Positions 28,276-36,849 of a stretch of 64,000 nucleotides of DNA are shown one piece after another. Origin of the DNA: Rhizobium sp. P38BS-XIX. Lineage in GTDB: Bacteria > Pseudomonadota > Alphaproteobacteria > Rhizobiales > Rhizobiaceae. Made by a program: the position numbers and the translations under genes. The stretch lies in NCBI RefSeq assembly GCF_012641435.1, contig NZ_JABAIJ010000002.1, positions 62,001 to 126,000 of the forward strand, given 5' to 3'. Below the pieces are notes generated by a model, which was given only the letters and a program-made list of their open reading frames with translations, searched no databases and was not told the origin of the DNA. The first letter of the stretch is position 1. Each line of letters begins with the position of its first letter.

Positions 28276-29451
28276 CTAAACAAGCAACCGCGCGGCGCGT
28301 CCGTTTTTCCGGTCGGCATTGTTGAAATAGCTCGCTGCCTGCGCCACGGACCTATGGAGGGACTGCTGCATCGCCTCCTGCAGGGATACGCCACGATTGG
28401 CGGCTTCGGTCAGATAGCCTGAGCGTAGCCCATGAGCCGAGAACTCGTCAGGATCTAGGCCCGCTTGCCTGCAACGCGCCTTGAGGATCAGATTGACGGA
28501 CTGCGGGGTTATGGATCGTCGATCGATATTGCCCCATTGATCGATACGCCGGAAGACTGGTCCCGTGTTGATCTTTGCCTCGGCAAGCCATTGCCTCAGC
28601 GCTTGGACCGGCCGACCGATCAGGATGACTTGCGCGCGGTCGTCGGCTGTCGTCGTTTTGGTGCGGCCGAGGTTGATGGTGAGGCAGGGGAGTAGAGGGG
28701 AGACGGGGTTTCGTGGATCTATGTGCACCGGTTCCTCGATGATGAGGTCTTCGACTCGCACATTAGCGGCTTCCGAGCGTCGGCGCCCTCCGGAGGCAAA
28801 GGTAGTGAGTAAAAGCGCGCGATCGCGAAGATCGACCAGGCGATCGCCGGCGCAGGTGGCCAGCAACTTTGCCAGAATATCACCAGTCACGGCTTTCTTG
28901 CTCTTGCGCCGGCGGTGCCGCGGAGCGGCACGGACTGCCAGTCGCAGGGCAGATTTGAGTGAAGGCGCCGAGAACGCCCCGGTCAGGCCGCGCCAGCGGG
29001 TTAGGATCGACCAGGATGTCAGTCGCCGTCGCACAGTTTCCGGCGCGTGCGGCCCCTGGACACGCAGCAGGCCTTTGGCGCGCATTCCAATCTCGACGTC
29101 AGAAGGCATGCCGTGGGCAGAATCCTCCGCACGTTCGACCGGATCCCAGAGATGATGGGCGACAAATTTCAACAGCAGGCTTTCCGGCGCCGGCCAGGGC
29201 AGGGGGACGCCGGTGGCAAGCTCGCACCACGCTTCGAGATAGCCGAGATCGGAGGCGAGCGCCCGAAGGGTATTGGCGCCCATACCTTCCTTGGCCAGAT
29301 GCTTAAGGGTGGCGATGTCGTCATCGGTCAGCAGCGTGGCCAGTTGATCGCGGCGCGCGAAGGGCAGGATGGCGTCGAGCGTATCCAGTTCTTCGGCGCG
29401 GAGAAGCACTGGATCAGCGGGGGAGGGCCGGACGACAGCTTTGCTTTTCAT
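28276..29451 (-). CDS. Tyrosine recombinase / site-specific integrase
   Basis: A 391-residue XerC/D-type integrase. An N-terminal core-binding domain is followed by the catalytic domain with SGGRRRSEAA (first Arg), HGLRSGY (HxxR), SLHRS (His) and AASYFNN (Tyr nucleophile near the C-terminus). The ATG at 29451 overlaps the vapC stop as ATGA and gives the start MKSKAVV; an ATG at 29475 lies inside vapC. It is the third gene of an overlapping vapB-vapC-integrase operon, which ties the toxin-antitoxin pair to the recombinase. Such integrases may resolve plasmid multimers or move an element. Confidence 0.88.
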   Translation of the reverse strand: MKSKAVVRPSPADPVLLRAEELDTLDAILPFARRDQLATLLTDDDIATLKHLAKEGMGANTLRALASDLGYLEAWCELATGVPLPWPAPESLLLKFVAHHLWDPVERAEDSAHGMPSDVEIGMRAKGLLRVQGPHAPETVRRRLTSWSILTRWRGLTGAFSAPSLKSALRLAVRAAPRHRRRKSKKAVTGDILAKLLATCAGDRLVDLRDRALLLTTFASGGRRRSEAANVRVEDLIIEEPVHIDPRNPVSPLLPCLTINLGRTKTTTADDRAQVILIGRPVQALRQWLAEAKINTGPVFRRIDQWGNIDRRSITPQSVNLILKARCRQAGLDPDEFSAHGLRSGYLTEAANRGVSLQEAMQQSLHRSVAQAASYFNNADRKNGRAARLLV

Positions 29452-29855
29452 TGAGTAGCCGATGCGGGATGGCACTTTACGTCTGTCCGCGCGAAATCAT
29501 TCCCCTTGAAGAGGAGAGGGGCCTTGGCGACCGCGGCGACTGCATAGGACAAGCAGTCGCCCATGTTGAGGCCGGCCGGATGCCGGCCCTTGCCATAGCG
29601 CTCCAACGCATGTTCGGCCGCGTGATAATGCTTTCGATCAAAGGCGAGGACGGTGATGTTGGGCGCCTCGGAAAAACGGGCAATGATCTCGCCGGGATTG
29701 GAAAACCGCTTGGCGGTCAGCACAGTTCGTGTTTCGAACAATGTGGGCCAGCCAATGACGATCACTGGCTCCTGCCGCAATACCGTCTTGAACGTCTCGG
29801 CTTCCGGCTCATCGAGCATAATCGCGACCAGGACGGAGGTATCGAGGGCGATCAC
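29448..29855 (-). CDS. vapC: VapC-type PIN-domain toxin
   Basis: A 135-residue PIN-domain ribonuclease. The acidic residues expected for metal binding are present in ALDTSVL, FETRTVL, NMGDCLSYA and FKGNDFARTD. The GTG at 29855 overlaps the vapB stop as GTGA, so the frame further upstream is only the vapB shadow. VapC toxins cleave tRNA or rRNA unless bound by VapB. Followed by an overlapping integrase gene. Confidence 0.9.
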   Translation of the reverse strand: MIALDTSVLVAIMLDEPEAETFKTVLRQEPVIVIGWPTLFETRTVLTAKRFSNPGEIIARFSEAPNITVLAFDRKHYHAAEHALERYGKGRHPAGLNMGDCLSYAVAAVAKAPLLFKGNDFARTDVKCHPASATQ

Positions 29856-30109
29856 TTCGGCAGCCCATTTTCGTCGTAAAGATCGTCGTGAGCAGACGTG
29901 GTGCCAGAAGGAACGGAGCGTCGGCCTTCGGCGGCGAGTTCCCATACGGCATCCAGTGGATGGGCCTTGTTCAGCTGCCGCAGCTCGATATCGTAGCGCT
30001 CGAGCGCGATCTCGACGAGCTTGTTGATTGGTTGGCCGGTACGTCTGGCCAGCGCGCGCGCTAGATCGCGTGCCTTGGCACTGCGAATGGAAAGCTGCGG
30101 TTCGGACAT
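29852..30109 (-). CDS. vapB: VapB-type antitoxin
   Basis: An 85-residue antitoxin of the ribbon-helix-helix/AbrB-adjacent VapB type (DUF2191-like): LSIRSAKARDLARALARRTGQPINKLVEIALERYD is the dimeric DNA-binding part, and the acidic tail (SAHDDLYDENGLPK) would bind the toxin. The ATG at 30109 was chosen; the open frame runs 25 codons further upstream without family similarity. First gene of the operon and likely its repressor. Confidence 0.88.
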   Translation of the reverse strand: MSEPQLSIRSAKARDLARALARRTGQPINKLVEIALERYDIELRQLNKAHPLDAVWELAAEGRRSVPSGTTSAHDDLYDENGLPK

Positions 30110-30306
30110 TTTGAGCACTCCTAGCGCGGATATCGTGGCGTAAAGATAGTGTTTTGAGCCGAAGATAGCAAGAGAATGCCACAAGATGGCTCACTATCGA
30201 TACTTGAATATTATCGATGGTTATAACACCAGCCGGCAATCATACCATGTGGCGAACAGTAAAACACAGATAGAGTTCGTGTAAGAAATCGTTTACCATA
30301 AAATCA

Positions 30307-31437
30307 ATGGCTTACGATCTCACGAGAATCAGCATTTCGACCTTGATGCGGCCCGCTTTTGACGCTGGAACCGCGCTGACGCGTCTCGATGAGCGGATCG
30401 CCCGATCGGCGGTCGGCGCCGGTTTCCTCGAGCGCACCCACTTTGCCGATGCCTGTGCCTCGCTGTGGATCGACGGCGAACTCGTTCACCTCGAAGACCT
30501 CGTGCTCCACGACGCCACCAGAGATATTCGCACGCCCACCCACGAGCTGACCATCGCCCGCGACGTGCTGCGCACGCGCCGGCGCATCGCCGCACAGTTG
30601 CCGGATTGGGCATTGTCGGCCGACGGCATCCGCTCGCTGCGGAAAACCGCAGAGTTCACGACGGCTGACACGGAAGACGCGCAGACGATCGGTGCCATCC
30701 GGCGTGCGGTCACAATCGATCCGGAAGGGGAGGGGGATGACGCCGACGACGTCGAAAATCTTCCCCGCGTCGACTATGCCGCCATCGATGCGGTGCTCGC
30801 CCGATCGGAGGCCGCGATCGAGAACGCAACTCCGCCCGGCCAGATTGGCGCGGCGGATGGAGACGCATTGGTCTATGATCTCGACTGGGACGAGGATGCC
30901 CGGTTGGTGGAATGGCGCGGCGTGCTGCGCCAGGCGGAAAACTTGCCGGCGGTGCTGCAGGCGATCGTTGCGTTGGATGCCTGGAACGAACTGTCCGTGC
31001 TTCAGCACGCCCCTTGGCTCGGCCGGCTGTTTTGCGCCTCCATTCTGCGCCAGGTTGGCATCACATCAGGTGCCCATCTCGCGGCCATCAATCTCGGCTT
31101 GAAAACTATTCCGGTCGATAGGCGCCGTCACCGCGATCGCGGGACGCGGCTGCTCGCCATCGCCCACGGCTTTTTGGCGGCCGCCGAGATCGGCATGAAA
31201 GAGCACGATCGGCTGACACTCGCTCGGCAGATGATGGAGCGCAAATTGTCGGGAAGACGAACGTCTTCAAAACTGCCGGAACTGATCAAGCTGGTTATGG
31301 CGAAACCGCTCGTGTCGGCCGGGATGGTGGCCAAGACGCTCGAGGTCACGCCGCAGGCGGCGCGGCGGATCGTTTTGGAGCTAGGGTTGCGCGAGATGAC
31401 CGGGAGGGGGAGGTTTCGGGCGTGGGGGATACTCTGA
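30307..31437 (+). CDS. RHE_PE00001-family protein with C-terminal helix-turn-helix
   Basis: A 376-residue protein of the rhizobial RHE_PE00001 family (DUF1612 plus HTH). The N-terminus ([19 protein letters not shown] and [17 protein letters not shown]) resembles the substrate-loop part of Fic-related proteins, but no HPFxxGNGR motif is seen. A central acidic stretch (about 140-200) is followed by the block [15 protein letters not shown] and a C-terminal HTH ([25 protein letters not shown]). Common on Rhizobium plasmids, sometimes near replication genes. Function unknown; DNA binding is likely. Confidence 0.82.
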   Translation: MAYDLTRISISTLMRPAFDAGTALTRLDERIARSAVGAGFLERTHFADACASLWIDGELVHLEDLVLHDATRDIRTPTHELTIARDVLRTRRRIAAQLPDWALSADGIRSLRKTAEFTTADTEDAQTIGAIRRAVTIDPEGEGDDADDVENLPRVDYAAIDAVLARSEAAIENATPPGQIGAADGDALVYDLDWDEDARLVEWRGVLRQAENLPAVLQAIVALDAWNELSVLQHAPWLGRLFCASILRQVGITSGAHLAAINLGLKTIPVDRRRHRDRGTRLLAIAHGFLAAAEIGMKEHDRLTLARQMMERKLSGRRTSSKLPELIKLVMAKPLVSAGMVAKTLEVTPQAARRIVLELGLREMTGRGRFRAWGIL

Positions 31438-31448
31438 AGACGGCCCGA

Positions 31449-32219
31449 TTATGTTGTTGCAGCCTTCGACACCCGCTTGCGTGGCGTACGGCTAACGCCT
31501 GACATGAGAGTCTCGCAACACAAAATGAGCTGAATTCCATAAGCTTGCGACGCTTGGCGCACGTAGTCCTTATTTACCGCAAGGATCATGAAAGCTGAAT
31601 GGAAGACGACTGCCACAATCGCGATTAGCAGTCTATCGGGGGATTGCAGGGTCGGTAGCTCGACGGGGAGCGTCATTGCCATTGCAACAACACACAAGGC
31701 AAGCACAAGGAAATTGAGTATCAGGGCAACAGGCTTCAGGCCGAAGAGGTTTCTCCGAAATCCATAGGTGAAAAGCTCGTCAGTCAAAATTCGGAATTTC
31801 TTTTGGTCGCGAGTATGGTCTCGGAGCCAAGTACCAGCACTTAAATAGAACTGTCGAGCGGCGTTGGGATCGCCGACTTCCATTTCAGCTGTCGGTGCGG
31901 CAACACCGAGCTGTGTTGCGATAAAGTCGCGATACCTATCTTTGGATATTTTATCGACGGCATCGTTATCGCGAAACCACAATTCCGGAGCGGATCGAGT
32001 TCCCAATTTCGTTTCGGCTTTTTTACCGAGATGACGCGCAAGATCGGCAAAAGCAATGAGCAGGACAAAAGCCATCGTCGCCGAAATCGCTTGCGATACG
32101 TTGAAATGATCCCACGGTATACTAAGAAACAGAAAGGCGAGCGTAGGTAGACCTGCGATGAGGCCGGGTACGACTCGAGCTCTTACGGTGTAAGCATCAA
32201 AAAGCTTGAAGAGGCCCAT
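31449..32219 (-). CDS. Four-helix membrane protein of the E1/E2/JAB operon
   Basis: No named family recognised. About 256 residues with two pairs of membrane helices: about 15-37 and 43-62 near the N-terminus (VPGLIAGLPTLAFLFLSIPW), and about 165-187 and 195-218 (LILNFLVLALCVVAMAMTL, LLIAIVAVVFHSAFMILAV). Between them lies a soluble domain of about 100 residues containing NAARQFYLSAGTWLRDHTRDQ. The ATG at 32219 has GAGGAA upstream; a GTG at 32225 overlaps the previous stop. As third gene of a coupled defence-like operon it could be the membrane-disrupting effector or the conjugation target. No C-terminal glycine is present. Confidence 0.6.
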   Translation of the reverse strand: MGLFKLFDAYTVRARVVPGLIAGLPTLAFLFLSIPWDHFNVSQAISATMAFVLLIAFADLARHLGKKAETKLGTRSAPELWFRDNDAVDKISKDRYRDFIATQLGVAAPTAEMEVGDPNAARQFYLSAGTWLRDHTRDQKKFRILTDELFTYGFRRNLFGLKPVALILNFLVLALCVVAMAMTLPVELPTLQSPDRLLIAIVAVVFHSAFMILAVNKDYVRQASQAYGIQLILCCETLMSGVSRTPRKRVSKAATT

Positions 32220-32221
32220 TG

Positions 32222-34510
32222 TCACGCTTCCTCCTCCGATATGCGAGCTACCGTTACAGCAGGTTCGTTTGTATCTTCAGCGTGTGCTTGCTCGACAACG
32301 AGCCCGTGGAAAATGGAAGGCGTGCGGATCAAGATGACGGCAGGAAACCTCTGTCCGAAGGCGAGTTGAACCCCGGTAGCGAGGTCAGTTCTTGATGCCG
32401 CGCTGTCGGATAGATGGTTGTGCCAGGTTCCGATCGGGTACAGCGTTCCATGGCTGTGATCCACGTACTCCGCGATGCGCTCGGACAGTCCGGCGGTGCC
32501 AAGGGAAAAAAGCGTCGCCGTGAATTTGCTGTCGCTTGGCGCACGGATCAAGTCGACCACGTGAAAACTGTTGGTGCTTTCGTTGAAGCGACCGATTAAA
32601 ACGCCGCCTGTCTCGACGTCGCTGTGAGCTTCGATTGTTTGGTCGATGACGGAAACAACACGTCGTGAAATTCTCACGGATGGTGCGCTAGGATCGTCGC
32701 CTGAAAGTTTGATGAAGGCTTCCACTTTGTTGCATTGCCATGACTGGCCGAGTAGGTTCTTCTCAACAAGGCCGATCATAATCTCACCCGAACTTTCGGG
32801 TTCGCCGTCGTCAAGAAGGCCGGCAAGTTTATTTGCCATCGCGGGTATCGACGCTGAAAGCGTCGCGTCCGACATTCGAGCTGTAAGCGTCGAGCATCCT
32901 TGGCCAATTGCGACAAGCTCGCCGGTCCCGTTGAATGCCAGCCCACGCAGCGTGTCATCGTTGGTAAAGATCCTATAGCTCTCAGCGGCAAGGTCTTGAA
33001 CATTGGGATTTATACCCGGCCCCTCGAGGCCGAAATAAGCAATTAGCCCGCCCGCAAAAAGACATGTCTCCACGACGCGCGGCCGAGAACGGGCAATGTT
33101 CGAGAGGCACAGTGCGTCTGTAACGGATGGAGAGCCTGTGGCGTCCACGAGGAATTGCGTCCCGCGCGGCCAAGCTTTTTTCCATTCCTCGTCAGTTCCA
33201 GCTGCCGCAAGCCACGCTACGTCCGTGTAATATCCGGTACAGGCTTGTCCCAACATCCTTACTGAATGGCTCAGCGCTTGCGCTTTGACGTCGTTTAGAG
33301 CGTCGAAGCGAGATTGAGGCAGCAGACCGTGTCGGCTGTAATTGTGTGGCCGCATCAAACTGCTGTCGATGACTGTTCCGGGACCTCTGCCTTCCCGGGC
33401 TAAATGAATTGCGAGCTTGGACCCGACGCTGCCTGCACCTAGTAGGGTCCATTTTGGCGGATCAGCGATGACCTTCCGTCCAGCCATTGTCGACAGGAGC
33501 TTTGGACTAAGCGCATCTCGGTGCGCTGCCAGGCGGACAGGAGACAAGCTGGCAGTCGCCAGGTCATCGGAATTAGAGACCTCGATAACATAGGGAAGAA
33601 TCTCGATTCGAGATCCTTGTCCGATGACCTCGAGAGGACGTCGGACCAGAAGTGCGACTGCAATGACCGTCGGGACACCGCTTGGCACCGAATTCAGACG
33701 TGTGCGAACGAGGCCAAGAAACGTTTCCAGTTGCTTGAGAAGGCCAAGGGAGTACGCACGCTCGTAGAGTTCTTTGACGTTGGTGACCGTCTCGGGGGCG
33801 TAAGTTGAAGCCACAACCTCTTCGCCCGCGGGTGATCGACCAGGCCAAACGACGACTGCGATCCCAATCTGATTATATTGGCTGAAGAGCGTTTTGGCGA
33901 CATCCTCTCGCAATTGCAGCCTTTCCAATACATGGCAGCACAGCGATCGAGATTTGCGATCTCCTATCATTGTGAAGGGGGCTCGGAAGAACGCCCCACC
34001 GCCGTCCCTATCAACCAGGGCTCGGAGAATGTCGGCATCGACTTCAACATAGTCGTCGAGCCGATCTCGGCGAACAGGCTCCCACCCCTGTGTCGGATTG
34101 ATCAGTTCCGCAGATGCCGCTTTTTCAAGCCAATCGGCGACCTGGGATATGACTCCGTGCATGCCTCGAAGACGAAGAAAATCGTGGGGATGTCCGTCTA
34201 TATAGCAGGGGCGTGGTGGCTCATCGGGGCTGCCTGGCAGGAGGTGTGGGTGCGACCGATCGAAATCGGAACGCAGGCAAACGTCAGGGCAGTTGCTTGG
34301 ATAATGCTCTGAGAATCGAACCATAATTGGCTCGATCAACTTAACACCGTTTGGGCTTACGCCGTCTGCTTGCCACCGGCTCCCGAGCCCGGCGTCAACA
34401 TGGACAACAATCGACATGTCGCGGTCCAGGTTATTCTCTACCCGGACAACGCGAGGGTGCGCCATTATCTGGCGCACCGCTCTGAAGATTGCGGGTGGCA
34501 GCGTGCTCAA
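32222..34510 (-). CDS. E2-E1-JAB triple-domain ubiquitin-like conjugation enzyme
   Basis: A 762-residue fusion. The E2-like domain (about 1-135) carries a candidate catalytic Cys102 in PRPCYIDG. After a linker the E1/ThiF domain starts with the nucleotide loop GAGSVGS (358-364) and FLVDATGSPSVTD (about 453-465); Cys483 or Cys539 may be the E1 thiol. The C-terminal JAB/JAMM protease has ETGGVLIGRF (Glu633) and WHNHLSDSAASRTD (His697, His699, Asp709). Activation, transfer and removal of a ubiquitin-like tag are thus on one chain, where type II CBASS uses separate Cap2 and Cap3. The start is a TTG overlapping the previous stop (TTGA). Neighbours are a metallo-beta-lactamase gene and a membrane-protein gene. 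Confidence 0.85.
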   Translation of the reverse strand: MSTLPPAIFRAVRQIMAHPRVVRVENNLDRDMSIVVHVDAGLGSRWQADGVSPNGVKLIEPIMVRFSEHYPSNCPDVCLRSDFDRSHPHLLPGSPDEPPRPCYIDGHPHDFLRLRGMHGVISQVADWLEKAASAELINPTQGWEPVRRDRLDDYVEVDADILRALVDRDGGGAFFRAPFTMIGDRKSRSLCCHVLERLQLREDVAKTLFSQYNQIGIAVVVWPGRSPAGEEVVASTYAPETVTNVKELYERAYSLGLLKQLETFLGLVRTRLNSVPSGVPTVIAVALLVRRPLEVIGQGSRIEILPYVIEVSNSDDLATASLSPVRLAAHRDALSPKLLSTMAGRKVIADPPKWTLLGAGSVGSKLAIHLAREGRGPGTVIDSSLMRPHNYSRHGLLPQSRFDALNDVKAQALSHSVRMLGQACTGYYTDVAWLAAAGTDEEWKKAWPRGTQFLVDATGSPSVTDALCLSNIARSRPRVVETCLFAGGLIAYFGLEGPGINPNVQDLAAESYRIFTNDDTLRGLAFNGTGELVAIGQGCSTLTARMSDATLSASIPAMANKLAGLLDDGEPESSGEIMIGLVEKNLLGQSWQCNKVEAFIKLSGDDPSAPSVRISRRVVSVIDQTIEAHSDVETGGVLIGRFNESTNSFHVVDLIRAPSDSKFTATLFSLGTAGLSERIAEYVDHSHGTLYPIGTWHNHLSDSAASRTDLATGVQLAFGQRFPAVILIRTPSIFHGLVVEQAHAEDTNEPAVTVARISEEEA

Positions 34511-35706
34511 TCGTCGTCACCATGCTTGAACGGCTGCGAGCCAAGCGCGGTTTGACTGCCTGCTGCAGCGCCTGAAAGGCCGAGAAGCGCCGGCGCCGCC
34601 AGCTTCGACTTGTTCGCGGGCCGCTCCATTCGTCTCGGCCCAGCAGACGCGGTAATTTCAAACTCCAGCGGAGCGTCACCGGATAGCTCGCCCAGGCACG
34701 TGAAGTTTCCATTGACCGATTTCAGGATCGACTTGTACTCGCGCTCTGCGCAAATGCAGGGCGGATCGGCATCATCATCCTTGATCTCCTTGCTGCTAGC
34801 AATAACGAACGCGCCGGACATTGGTTGACCGAGAGCAGATCTCGCGTCGTCGGAAGCCTCGGCGTCTTCGCCAAAATCCGACCAACTGTCCCAGGAAAGG
34901 CTGTGCCAGGAGCAGTGATGCGGGGCGATCAAGACATCATATTGGAACTGAGTGGGATCATCTCCGTACTTGCCCCAGAGCTTTTCCCAGATACCGACCT
35001 CTGCATCTCCACCCAGGAGATAGTAGCTGGGACTCTGCAGGTCGGTCTTGCCGAGTGAAATGTTGATGACGACACTCGAATTGTTTTTGCTCAGAAACTC
35101 GGCTTCTTCCTCATCGTCGGCCAGGAGTGGAGCAAGAAGATGCGCGGAAAAGGTGTTGTCAGTTACGCCCCTAACCGTCTGGAATACGTCGCCACCTACG
35201 ACCAAGATTTCCGTCAGATCGTCGGTCTTACCATCGACGTCTTCACCCAGAATTTTAATGCGATCCCCATCATAGGCGTAACCGTTTGCCCGGAATTCCC
35301 GAACTCTGCGACGAGCTTCTGCAGCCCATGCTTTGGCATCCGCGCAGAGGTTATGATGCCGAGATGCCCGCCGGAAAATGATCGGTGAAGACCACATTTC
35401 ACGGATTACGATCTTATCGTCCACCTTCTTCCACTCATCAAGCCGTCCGAGATGAAAGTGCTTCTCAAGACCTCTGCAATGGTCAGCGTCCGGGTGCGTC
35501 AACAAGAACGCATCGACGTAGAGGCGGCCCTCATCATCGCGTGACAGCCGTTCCCGGAGTTGCTTCGCAACATCAGGTGCGTCGTCATCCGGATCGTCTG
35601 CGGCTGCCCGAATATTAACATCCACGACGATGGAGTGGCCATCGCCCGTCCTCAAGAGGGTCATGTCGCCGTTGTTTACTTTGAAATGTGTCGTCTTCGC
35701 TGCCAT
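34507..35706 (-). CDS. Metallo-beta-lactamase-fold hydrolase (ComEC/Rec2-like)
   Basis: A 399-residue metallo-beta-lactamase-fold protein. The metal motif is LLTHPDADHCRG (His71, Asp73, Asp75, His76). Later motifs include NNSSVVINI, YYLLGGDAEVG and DVLIAPHHCSWHS, as in the soluble ComEC/Rec2-type hydrolases. No signal peptide. First gene of the operon; its stop overlaps the start of the E2-E1-JAB gene. Metallo-beta-lactamase genes beside bacterial E1/E2/JAB genes were noted in comparative studies of prokaryotic ubiquitin-like systems (Iyer, Burroughs and Aravind); their substrate is not known to me. Nuclease or phosphodiesterase action on a nucleic acid or nucleotide is the likely chemistry. 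Confidence 0.82.
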   Translation of the reverse strand: MAAKTTHFKVNNGDMTLLRTGDGHSIVVDVNIRAAADDPDDDAPDVAKQLRERLSRDDEGRLYVDAFLLTHPDADHCRGLEKHFHLGRLDEWKKVDDKIVIREMWSSPIIFRRASRHHNLCADAKAWAAEARRRVREFRANGYAYDGDRIKILGEDVDGKTDDLTEILVVGGDVFQTVRGVTDNTFSAHLLAPLLADDEEEAEFLSKNNSSVVINISLGKTDLQSPSYYLLGGDAEVGIWEKLWGKYGDDPTQFQYDVLIAPHHCSWHSLSWDSWSDFGEDAEASDDARSALGQPMSGAFVIASSKEIKDDDADPPCICAEREYKSILKSVNGNFTCLGELSGDAPLEFEITASAGPRRMERPANKSKLAAPALLGLSGAAAGSQTALGSQPFKHGDDD

Positions 35707-35801
35707 CGATCAAACCTCGCTCGGGCTTACTTTGCTGATTACGCGTTTAGGTCGAGCGAACATCCCGACAATCGACGCACTGCCATTTCCGATGCGTTGA
35801 C

Positions 35802-35817
35802 GGCACCACCCGGTGCC
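35802..35817. promoter_or_regulatory. Inverted repeat in the regulator promoter, site 1
   Basis: GGCACC-ACCC-GGTGCC, a perfect 6-4-6 inverted repeat. It lies inside the 17-base spacer of a possible plus-strand promoter (TTGACG 35797-35802, CATAAA 35820-35825) for the WYL regulator gene. A repressor bound here would block that promoter. Confidence 0.5.
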
Positions 35818-35835
35818 TCCATAAAAGGTAGGTGC

Positions 35836-35851
35836 GATTGGATAACCAATC
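35836..35851. promoter_or_regulatory. Inverted repeat in the regulator promoter, site 2
   Basis: GATTGG-ATAA-CCAATC, a second perfect 6-4-6 inverted repeat, 34 bp from the first and 50 bp before the regulator start. The two sites have the same geometry but different arm sequence, so they may serve different proteins or only one is real. Confidence 0.45.
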
Positions 35852-35901
35852 AAGTAATGCGATGCATCTTTTTCGGATGAATCGGAAAAGGAGATTAGTT
35901 C

Positions 35902-36828
35902 ATGGCGGATTCTGCGGATCGCGAATTGAGATGGGGTGTTACCAAGAGATTGGAATTTATTGACTTTCGGCTCTTCTGGGACGGAGCCTTCAACCGAAAA
36001 GATCTTGTGGATTTCTTCGGAATCTCGGAGCAGCAGGCGTCGTCCGACATTGCTCAGTACCAGGCTCGCGCTGAGCGGAACCTCAAATATGACAGAAGCC
36101 AGAAGAGCTTCGTCCGCACCGAAGAGTTCATTCCAGAGTTAATCGGGCCATTTTCCGACCGATATCTATTACAACTTATGGCGGTGCAAAGGGGTTGGAT
36201 GAGCGAGAGCGACACCTGGTTCTCTGAGACGCCGCCCGTCGAGGTCGTAGGCTTTATCAAGCGGCGTTCGACGAGCCCGGGCCAGCTCATTCGAATACTT
36301 GACGCGATTAAGCAAAATGCTGAACTCGAAATCGAATACGCTTCCCTTACCGGTAGCCCAGCGGGGAAGCGGACAATCGCGCCCCACTCGTTTTTGTTCG
36401 CTGCAGGCCGTTGGTATGTGCGCGCCTGGTCAAAAGAGCACAACGACTTCAGAGACTACAGTCTCAACCGCATTGCGGATGCCCGTCTTCTCGGAAAATG
36501 CGAGGTTCATGCCGATCAAGACCTTGAGTGGCATCACACCATGGAACTGGTTATGGTTCCGAATCCAGAGCTCGACAAGCTCAAGCAGGCTGCTGTCGCG
36601 TCAGAATATGATATGACAAACGAGGAATTACGGGTGCCGTCCCGGCTGAGCGCCGCCTTCTACATCATCAATGAACATAATCTGGACGTCGAGGTAGGTG
36701 TTCTCAAGCCCGAGAAGCAGCAGCTCGTTCTAAAGAACCTCAACGAGGTCGTTCAGACCCGGGAAGTTGTGCGACGTCTTTCTGTCGAAAAACTCAGGAA
36801 AAGCAAAGACGCGAGCCTCGGCGTATGA
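35902..36828 (+). CDS. WYL-domain transcriptional regulator, CapW/BrxR-like
   Basis: A 308-residue regulator. The N-terminal winged helix (RLEFIDFRLFWDGAFNRKDL and FGISEQQASSDIAQYQ followed by RNLKYDRSQKSFVRTEEFIP) matches the start of CapW/BrxR proteins closely. The WYL domain (RWYVRAWSKEHNDFRDYSLN) and a C-terminal WCX-like part follow. CapW represses CBASS operons and BrxR represses BREX, by binding palindromes until an infection signal reaches the WYL pocket. Here it is transcribed away from the metallo-beta-lactamase/E2-E1-JAB operon across a 195-bp gap with two inverted repeats. The context makes it the probable controller of that system. Confidence 0.88.
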   Translation: MADSADRELRWGVTKRLEFIDFRLFWDGAFNRKDLVDFFGISEQQASSDIAQYQARAERNLKYDRSQKSFVRTEEFIPELIGPFSDRYLLQLMAVQRGWMSESDTWFSETPPVEVVGFIKRRSTSPGQLIRILDAIKQNAELEIEYASLTGSPAGKRTIAPHSFLFAAGRWYVRAWSKEHNDFRDYSLNRIADARLLGKCEVHADQDLEWHHTMELVMVPNPELDKLKQAAVASEYDMTNEELRVPSRLSAAFYIINEHNLDVEVGVLKPEKQQLVLKNLNEVVQTREVVRRLSVEKLRKSKDASLGV

Positions 36829-36849
36829 CCGGGTTGGGCAATTATTGAT

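Noticed and set aside
28206..28394. Short minus-strand frame beyond the integrase stop
   Set aside because: It overlaps the integrase 3' end in another frame and shows no similarity; treated as a shadow.
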